Origin: Pilaira anomala
Taxonomy: Eukaryota; Mucoromycota; Mucoromycetes; Mucorales; Mucoraceae
NCBI GenBank assembly: GCA_025716855.1
Contig: JAIXMQ010000017.1
Span: 1 to 64,000, forward strand
DNA length: 64,000 bases
Direction of reading: 5' to 3'
Below, one piece after another: positions 56,278 through 64,000 of this stretch. Below the pieces are notes generated by a model. It made no database searches. It was not told the DNA's origin and was given only the letters and a program-made list of their open reading frames with translations. The position numbers and the translations under genes were made by a program. Each line of letters begins with the position of its first letter. Position 1 is the first letter of the stretch.

Positions 56278-57959
56278 TTATCGTTTATTATTTCTATGTT
56301 TCCATGCATATTGAATTTGAAATCCTATACCAATCCATAGGCAAATAAACCATAATGAAATCAACAAGAGAAAGAACCCATAGAGACTTTTAAATGGTAA
56401 TGTAAGTGACCAGTCTTCAACATCCATATGTTCGTTTATAGATTCTGCCATTTTCGTTCCCATCATATCTTCATTGAGTAGTGGAATATCAACCCGAGTT
56501 AAATTCACATACGCATTATTTACCTATGATTGATGACAAAAGTGTTAATAAATAAATAAATAAAAATAGGTCTTTGAATTATTTAGAATCATTTCTTTAC
56601 AATCCATGTTAATCCAGTCTCTATATTCTCAATTTTAGTCAGCAATAAACAATGTGTCAATTCTTTTGCTGGTTCCTCTAATGGTGTACCGCCTAATACT
56701 GACTCAATTAAATTATGTACTTGATCCACCACGTTTGTCAATGTATCATTTATAGTAATTGCAGTACTTTTAATCACTCCAAAAGCATGTTCATTCAAAT
56801 TCACTTCAGTTTCACTAATCCAAGAATTCATACTCTGATATTGATCTGAAGCATATCCTGTCCAATCTGATGAAGCATCGAATGACCACGCCTGAGTTGT
56901 AGCTGTAAATTCTTGATATAATTCTTGACTCTTTGATTCAATCATACATACTAAACTTAATGTGATCAATAAGCCTATTAAACCAGTGATAAGACAACAC
57001 GCTGCAACAGGATGTGTGACGAAATAGAGAATACGGTAAGGGTAATTCTTCTTCTTTTGTAAGGATGGGAATAGTTCTGTTGTTGTATATTTATCCAATA
57101 ATAGTTCACCTTCTTCTTGACTGATAACTGTTGAATTTCGGAAGAATCCCAGAATGAGCGCGCGAGTTTGTGCTACCTGTCGATGGCGGAACCGAATCAT
57201 CCATAAATTGAATAAAACACAAAGGAATAAAGCGCAACATAATACACCAATCAAAATCTTTACAAACTTTGTTAATTCATGCTCAACATGATTCAGTGAT
57301 TGAATTAAACTATCGGAATTACATGGTTTTTCTTCTAATTCGACTCTAGTAGCTAATTCATACACGGGTGGTTCCCATCCGCTGAGGGTTTCATTGATTT
57401 GTGCTTGCAATGATTGAAAAGGTTGATGCACGATTTGTTGAATCATATCATCATCATTTTTAAACCATCCATCAATTTTTTCTTGTGTGCTTGATAAGGT
57501 TTGAGACCAGTCACCAATATCAACTGCACCACCTGTAAAAAAGGAAGTGATGCCTTGTGCTGCCTTTTGAAGTGGTTCTGCAACGACCGAGACAAGAGAG
57601 AGAACGGTATGAATGGTCAAGCCCAATAAACAACGGTATGTAGATTTATACATACTTATTAACCAAACAATACATGACTCTAATACACTCACTGCCGCCA
57701 AAAGATTACGGTGTATATTTTCCTTTGAATTTAACATGGATTTCATCGTCGTATTCAATAAAATGGACGGTGCATTCAATATCTGCTCGGATTTTGTATT
57801 CATAGATTCACATACGGTTTCAATTTTAGATCTTGAACTTGTCATAGTGGAACCAATGTGAGATAATGTGTAAAATAAACTTCCAAGTAGCGTGAAAAGT
57901 ACAATCGTACTCATGTCCAACCACGCAAGCGAATATTTTTCATTTAAAGTTGCACGCAT
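56278..57959 (-). CDS. PRM1: Plasma membrane fusion protein Prm1
   Basis: Two exons (56601-57959, 56278-56523) encode 534 residues starting MRATLNEKYSLAWLDMSTIV. Four membrane segments are visible: IVLFTLLGSLFYTLSHI near the start, ILIGVLCCALFLCVLFNLW in the middle, ACCLITGLIGLLITLSLVC, and SLYGFFLLLISLWFICLW near the end. The extracellular loops have GWEPPVYELATRVELEE, cysteines and the segment GLTWIVNNAYVNLTRV, which crosses the exon junction as in Prm1 homologues. Prm1 helps merge plasma membranes during mating and hyphal fusion. Amino-acid spacing and topology fit the family. It is somewhat shorter than yeast Prm1. Identification is from topology and the C-terminal GLTWIV region, without a search. 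Confidence 0.82.
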
Positions 57960-58486
57960 ATTTTTTTATTTTTTTATTGTTTTGTTTTTGTTTTCGATCG
58001 GCTAATTTAATCCAAATTGTAAAAAAGTATATATTATGATCGAAAGTTAAACAAATAAAAAATACGAGGAAAAAAAAAAAAAAAAAATTGCTATATAGAG
58101 AGAGTACATTATAACATAACAGTATATATCTTTAATAAATCACAAAGACGCCTTTTTCTAATCGACTACTACTTTAAGTACAATGAAGCAAAACATAGTC
58201 TATATGTACATACATATTCATTTTTTAATTTTAGAAAAAAAAAAAAAAAAAAAAAAAAAGAACAATGGATCATACAAAATCTGATCTTTTTTTTACATGT
58301 AACAAATAGACAAAGTCCAATCCCAAAGGAATTTTGGATATGATTTACAGTCTCTTTCAATGTTTCGCCCAATTAATGTATAATGTATTTTTATTATTTC
58401 CTTTCTTTTTTTTTTTTTTTTTTTTTTCTTTTCATTCTTTTTATTTTATTTTTATTTTTATTTTACTCGCTCGCAACTTATATAAT
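57960..58486. promoter_or_regulatory. Shared promoter region (PRM1 / TCP11-like)
   Basis: A 527-bp divergent spacer with T and A runs (58069-58087, 58235-58259 and 58407-58428). A frame reading through the T run upstream of MLNEDF on the plus strand is not used. No factor site is claimed. Confidence 0.5.
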
Positions 58487-60347
58487 ATGTTAAATGAAGA
58501 TTTCGTACAAACTCATAATAATAGTCAAGAATCATCACCAGAACCAGTATTAATGCATACAGAATTTGAAGGCACTAGTAACAACAGTAGCAGCAATGAA
58601 TCATATAATTATCCAAGTTCACCCAAACCAACGGGCGTTATTGTATCTACTACTAATGTAAAAAAATCATACCATACATTCACATCCATTGCAAATAAAA
58701 GACGTCAACCAAAGAAAAAGATAATCGATTTACATTCACCTCCACAAAACAGACTTGCTTTTATTAATGCGGTTAAAATGGCTTGGTCACTCCAAATTAA
58801 ACGAGGTAAAAGGAAATTACATGCTCATCAAAACAATAAGAAAATTATTATAAACTCAGTGACTTCTGCAACAAGTGATATCAGTATTGTAAAAAACAAA
58901 CTGGATTATCCACCTATCACTGCTGAAGCTCTTTCTGAACTCTCGGTTTCTCAGCTCTTCAAGAGTTTACAAATTCGACACGACTTACTTATCGACCCAA
59001 ACTTGACATTTCGTCCTAATCTGACTGCTGAAAAAACTCAAGAATCAGAAACCTATTGGAAACGTTTAGATCACTTGATCAAGTTTTGTTCAACTCACTC
59101 GACAACAACTGAGGAAAGTGATGACCACTATCAACTTATTTTCTTGGTTAGAAACCTCTTGACCGAACTTTCATTGATCTTAATATCTTTGATATCTCCT
59201 TTTCCTAGTCATCCTACAACTTCCTTTATTTGGAATTGGCCACAACAAATCACTGAAAGTTATATATTATCTGTACTTGATCCCGATTTAATTCATCAAC
59301 AATTGATTCAAGGTTGCTTAAATGTTGATTTCAAATTCGGTTTTCTTTATTCTGTATTGGACCCACTTTGTCCAGAACAAGCGAATAAAGTTCAAAAATT
59401 AGCTCAAAGTAATGAATATGCAAGAGCTTTAGAAGTATGCTTCTTGACTTTGGAAACAATAAAATTAGTAAGTTATTCTATTTTATATTTCTTTCTTCTT
59501 TTTTTCTAATTTTTATATATATATATATATATAGGATTGTGCTAATAAAGCATTGCATTATTATCGTCCTTATTTGATTGAAAATGGTACAAGTTTAGAA
59601 TGGAAAATTTTCTTAACTCAATTAGATCATGGTGAAGTAAACACATCAACTGTATCTCAATGGATGAAATCTACTTATCAACGACTAGGTCCGGATGCAA
59701 AGTTTATAGATATATTTCGTACAGGTATCCTAAACTTGGTCACGGATGATCATGACACAATATTTGCATTAAATTTACCAACCTCTGCCTTTCCCGTTAC
59801 TTTATCTTATGACGAGAAGCGATTAAAACATCAATTAAGACACGAATTTCAAAACATCATCGTCGTTGCCTTATTATTGATGCCATATCGTTTGATGGCT
59901 GGTAAACAAGCAAAACAAGAGGATTTAAATCAATTAAAAGCAATCTATTCAAAGTTGTTAAAGGATGCTTCCATTGCGAGTGGTAGAGTCTCTTGTTTTC
60001 ATTTAGCTCTTCACGCTTGTAATATCGCAAATCAAGACTCCTCCTTATCAAAAGATCAAGTCATTCACCAAACAAAATACTGGTCGAATTGGATGAATCA
60101 AAATCTTCGAAATACATCGACTGTATATAAGATTATGTACGATCGCGTCAGAACTATCATCCTCGCTTCAATGGCTCAAGTTGAAAATGATTCTTTATCT
60201 CCTTCGTTCACACATGCAACTGTAGGTCTCGAAAAAGAAATTGATAGACTTGGTAAAAAATTAAGTGCTATTGCTGATTATAACTTGAGGACGTTTGGTT
60301 CATTGTATACATATTTATTACCAAGTGTTCGTCTTTCACTGCAATAA
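58487..60347 (+). CDS. TCP11/Sok1-family protein
   Basis: Two exons (58487-59467, 59535-60347) encode 597 residues starting MLNEDFVQTHNNSQESSPEP. A Ser/Asn-rich N-terminus and a basic segment (KRRQPKKKIIDLHSPPQN) precede the TCP11 domain: WPQQITESYILSVLDPDLIH, FGFLYSVLDPLCPEQ and ALEVCFLTLETIKLDC at the exon junction, then HQLRHEFQNIIVVALLLMPYR. The family includes mammalian TCP11 and yeast Sok1, which is linked to cAMP-dependent kinase signalling and stress growth. Molecular activity is unknown. A start further upstream was rejected, because it would read through a poly-T promoter tract. The frame is continuous across the single intron. Confidence 0.86.
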
Positions 60348-60443
60348 AACCGAGGTTCTCTTTTTTTTTTTTTTTTTTTATAAATATAATAAATACTGAT
60401 TTATTTATTATTATCCAAACATACAATTATACATAAAAACACT

Positions 60444-60787
60444 CTATTCTTTTTTATCTTGTCTTTTTGAATATTCCAACTCGGCGATAAACCTACATAC
60501 AAAAGAAAAACATATCAGCGCTTAAATAAAAATAAAAAAAATGGAACAAATATAAGACTTCACCATCGTATTGTAACAAACAGGCACAACGCTATTAAAA
60601 ACAAAGCAATAACATGAGGATTACCACGAGTCATAACCATCATGAACAAAAGTGTTGCAAAAAGTGCGTAAAAAGTATAATACATAATTTGAATCACTCC
60701 TTTGGCTGTATAGCCAGGTGTCATAATAGACTTTGCTATATCTCCAGCAAGCCCTGGCTCGAATTCAATGGGTTGCTCATCTGACAT
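60444..60787 (-). CDS. PKR1: V-ATPase assembly factor Pkr1
   Basis: Two exons (60564-60787, 60444-60492) encode 90 residues starting MSDEQPIEFEPGLAGDIAKS. Two hydrophobic helices (IMYYTFYALFATLLFMMVM and VIALFLIALCLFVTIRWFI) are followed by a charged end, ELEYSKRQDKKE. The positions of EPG near the N-terminus, the Gly-Asn before the second helix (RGNPHVIALF) and the WFI...EL end match yeast Pkr1, an ER protein needed to assemble the V0 sector of the vacuolar ATPase. The second exon completes the Trp codon. Identification depends on these features; the family is short and poorly conserved. Confidence 0.82.
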
Positions 60788-63700
60788 TCTTGTTGTTGTG
60801 TGTTTTATGTTCCAGAACAAAAAAACCTCACCACCTACCAGAGGAGATCCAAAAAGCTTGACATAAATTTTTACTTTTTTTAAACTTTTGGGCGCTAACA
60901 CATGTGATATACATCACAAACAAGTTTGTTAGTTAATCACTTTAATTTTCTTCCTTACTCTTTCTTTTTTTTTTTTCTTTCATCAAATAAAATATGAATA
61001 CCCTTATTACTTTCACTTTCATGTCTTATTTAATTACATATAAGAGTTTGTATTAAAAAAAATGGACAGTTTTGAAAACTGTATAATACGTGGTAAAGTT
61101 ATATAGTATAGCTCTAATAACTTTATCATAAAGAATTGGTTCATTATCTAACTAATACCTCTTAATAGCAAATGCTCTTTTTTTGTGTAGATTTTATGTA
61201 CTGGATAGAGAGCATGTTCCGTCTAAACCTGTTAGTGGTGAGGTTAACCGTCCGCGAGCGAAGCGAGTATAGACCATCTCCTGTTGATAAAAAAAGAAAG
61301 AAAAACTGGTATTGGCAAAAATTAAAGCAGGATGATACAAAATAAAGGGGGGCGGGGGCGATTCTAACTCTTATTAGACCAATTAGTGTCAAAAGACTAC
61401 CTTTGCAATCATGAGTCAGATATTTACTTTGACTTTATTGACCTTCTGAAAGTACCTGAACCTGAGCCTTCAGATCGTAACTTGATCGAATAAGAAAGAG
61501 AAGCGTGTTTTGAAGTTCTTGAAGACGAAAAAAAAGCACCACAAGACAAAAAAAAAAAATTAGCTGCGACTATTTCCATCAGTGATTTTCTCGCGTGAGT
61601 AATTATCTGTTGAAATAGTTTGTTATTGTATTCATACTTTCTCAAGATGCTTCGCTCGCCAATGAACAAGTAAGATTTGGAGTTTACTCAGGCCTTCAAG
61701 AAAACACGCACGATAAAATGCTGTTAAACAATGCAAATACATCAGGATTTATCGTCACGAACGGTGATCACGAACTCAAGAATCAGCAACACATAGTCCA
61801 ATGTTGAAAACAGTCACCAAGTATTTGAAAATGGATTGGAATTATTTTTGATGGTATGACCAAAAGTGCAGGTTCAAACAATTAAAGAAAAACTAGCCAA
61901 ATCCGTATCGACATATAAAGACTTAACCGGCTAAAAGAAGAACGGCGTTTTTTTTTTTTTTGGGGGGGGGGGATTGAATTCTATCATTGATCGTTCCAAT
62001 GACAGTACCGAAGATTCACAACGCTCCTTCTTCACATCAAACTAATGGCAACAACTCAAGAAACTTGTCATATGAACCGAGATAAATGAAACCAGATATC
62101 ATAGACGTGTGGATACATTTCATCTGAGATGAAAACGCATACTTATGTTGGCAATCCAATGAGATTTTTTTAGGCAGCCTTTTAAATCGGGTTTGCGCTT
62201 TCTTATTAATACATACAAAAAATTAGTTTAATGATCAGTCTATAAACCACCTTTTTCAATCTTTTTGTAAATCGTGTAATATTTATCAATTAGTATAATT
62301 GTTTTACGATACTGATGATTTTTTATTAGGATTCGTTTATTACATCGAGAGAGCTCGAAATCAGAATCAGCAATTGAGCAAGATTTTCTCGGAGAAGTGT
62401 GGACTCCAGTTCTCAGTACAATTTTCAGCGACAAAGTTTTTATTGCTAAACTGGTAAGGTTTATATATCAATGCTGTAGTACATAAAGTTGCTAATGTAC
62501 ATAAAAAAAAAAAGGTGATTTCATACATATCTGAATTATCCAGTTTAGCAAAAAAAAAAAAAGTCCTTCCTGATGGAACTATCTTGGGAGATCGTGTTGA
62601 TCTTAGAGTTTTGACCAAAACTGACGACAGTACGAACGATGTTTGCAACTGTGATTTTACAAACGATAAACTTGGGTCGGAAAAAATTTCATCTGATCAT
62701 TTAAAGCTATTATTACTTGAATCCAAGAACATACTTTGATAATATTTCTAACAAGACATTTATAAAAAGAAAAGGATAAAAGACGTTTTCTTGTTCTAGG
62801 TTTTCAGAATAACGGTTTGGAAGGCGAATTGAAGATAATGAAACTCGTCGCCCCCCCCCCCCTGGTTTATACACAATACAGCGCTTGGGTTCTGTTGATA
62901 TACCTTTCCTTGTTGGTAACTTATCACTGTTAACACTAAATACTATCCCTTTGTCTTAGGTAAACTATATATATTTAGATATCTCCTACTTCTTTATTAT
63001 ATTAACAAGTCTATTTTTAAGTGGCAAGGGGTACTTCAACAGCAACGTAATGATGGTCAAAAGTTTTTTTACCGCAATATAGTAGCAGCTTAAAATAGCG
63101 TCATTCAATCGAAGTTTCTCGTTTATTACATCATGATGGCTGTAACAAAACAGAGGCTACCAAAGCTTCTATTACAAGCGTTCACCATTATACGACGATG
63201 ATATCGTTGAAACAAAAACAAATTGATGGACAGGACAAAGCTGGTATGTTAGACTCGAAATAGGTTCTTCAATTAACATATACGGCTATAAAATATTTAC
63301 ACTATTTCTTCGTACTTTAGTTTAGTACTTCCAACAACAACAACAACAACAAAAAAATCATGTAATAAATCATGTCTTAAAAAAGCTCTAGGTTGATTTT
63401 ATTTTATTTTTCAAGTATTGTTCTTGTAATACCTTTAATGGCGGTGTTACATAAAATGATAGAATTGAAAACTGCCTCACACGTGTGGAAACTAGTATAC
63501 TATCTGATTATTTTACAATGAGTTCTACATGATATGTTCATTATTTTACAGAATTTTTTTTTTTTTGATATCTACTATGAATGGCTTCAAATTCATCTTT
63601 TTTTTTTTTAAAAAAAACAAAAAAGACTGGCATGATGATTTCCAAGTGTACTTACAATCGCAATATTTGGTATATTAATTAGGACGACCCATTTGATTTG

Positions 63701-63867
63701 TACTCAGTATAAATAAGAATCAATTTATGTTAACTGACTAGTTTAGAGTCTGAGATTATGTAGAAATACTGCGGTAGACGCCGCAGTAAATTTATATAAA
63801 AAGAAAATGATTATACCTTCCATAAAAAAAAAAAAAAAAAAAAGAAAAATTTAAAAAAAATATATAC
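60788..63867. other. Gene-poor region with relic-like DNA
   Basis: About 3 kb without an intact gene. An inverted pair of GCGAGCGAAGC motifs (61253 and 61652) spans about 400 bp. There are G and C homopolymers (61964-61972, 62851-62862) and coding-like fragments at 61162-61392, 61424-61669 and 62515-62739. I see no RNA gene. It resembles decayed mobile DNA. Confidence 0.55.
62515..62739 (+). other. Coding-like fragment, unknown
   Basis: A 74-residue frame contains LPDGTILGDRVDLRVLTKTDD and ends in LLLLESKNIL. Composition is coding-like, but there is no proper start and an A run interrupts the 5' side. The antisense strand also gives an open frame. It may be a decayed exon of a repetitive gene family. 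No function is assigned. Confidence 0.25.
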
Positions 63868-64000
63868 ATGGTTATCGAATTATTCAAAAAGCAATTACAC
63901 AGTTTTAAAATTGATTTAGATGAAGATACGGTAAACTATATCGGTGGTATACTTGATGATATGGACCTTTCTGATCACGACCAAGCACGCGAAATAACCG
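63868..64000 (+). CDS. 5' end of an unidentified gene (cut by window)
   Basis: An ATG after a poly-A leader opens a frame that runs to the window edge: MVIELFKKQLHSFKIDLDED, then TVNYIGGILDDMDLSDHDQA. It is a mixed amphipathic sequence of 44 residues with no stop. It has the look of a helical N-terminal domain, but the family cannot be told from this fragment. Confidence 0.55.
   Translation, partial: MVIELFKKQLHSFKIDLDEDTVNYIGGILDDMDLSDHDQAREIT

Noticed and set aside
58334..58486. Upstream start MDMIYSLFQC for the TCP11-like gene
   Set aside because: It would translate a poly-T promoter tract into a Phe run; the ATG at 58487 is a better start.
1..64000. tRNA genes or CRISPR arrays
   Set aside because: No GGTTCGA-type B box with matching acceptor stem, and no regularly spaced palindromic repeats with unique spacers were seen.

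Overview
The window is about 64 kb of a fungal nuclear chromosome. It is strongly AT-rich and gene-dense. Genes carry many short introns (about 40-200 nt) with GT donors, TACTAAC/CTAAC-like branch sites and AG acceptors. The gene set is typically fungal: POM152, PRM1, PKR1, an MDV1/CAF4-type WD40 protein, an EDE1/Eps15-type EH protein and an Ams1-type mannosidase. IS630-like transposases, very short introns and long A/T runs suggest an early-diverging fungus, most likely Mucoromycota (Mucorales-like). That placement is inference, because no species marker is present.

Layout. 1-1.6 kb: an intact IS630/Tc1-type transposase with an iterated 23-bp motif at its end. 3.4-12 kb: a small PP1-motif protein, the EH-domain endocytic scaffold, a vacuolar Ca2+/H+ exchanger of nine exons, and a Gln/His-rich multi-exon protein of unknown function. 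12-23.5 kb: POM152, a glutathione transferase, a DTWD1-type tRNA modifier divergent from succinate dehydrogenase subunit 4, a TMEM14 protein, a secreted metallophosphatase and a universal stress protein. 23.5-26.5 kb: a graveyard of a transposase relic and a retropepsin-like fragment. 26.5-41 kb: Rab GDI (whose first coding exon is only the ATG), a TPR subunit of TFIIIC, a second IS630-like transposase with an altered catalytic triad, a DNAJC17/Cwf23-like J protein and a large GH38 mannosidase. 41-44.5 kb: a snoRNA host region followed by a small coiled-coil BLOC-1-like gene. 44.5-60.8 kb: eIF2-beta, an F-box/LRR protein, the MDV1-like protein, a single-pass membrane protein, a SMYD-type SET/MYND protein, PRM1, a TCP11/SOK1 protein and PKR1. 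60.8-63.9 kb: mostly relics. The start of a further gene lies at the right edge.

The most interesting unlabelled structure is at 42.43-43.64 kb. Five box C/D snoRNAs on the plus strand each sit alone in a separate intron of what looks like a non-coding host transcript with tiny exons. From terminal stems, C/D boxes and antisense elements against universally conserved rRNA, they correspond to yeast snR78, snR77, snR75, snR74 and snR73, in the same order as the yeast polycistronic snR78-snR72 cluster. snR76 and snR72 are not seen. The host transcript runs towards, and might be joined to, the coding gene that starts at 43,804.

Splice structures were derived by eye and checked for reading frame where stated. 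rRNA matches rely on remembered conserved rRNA sequence and were not computed.
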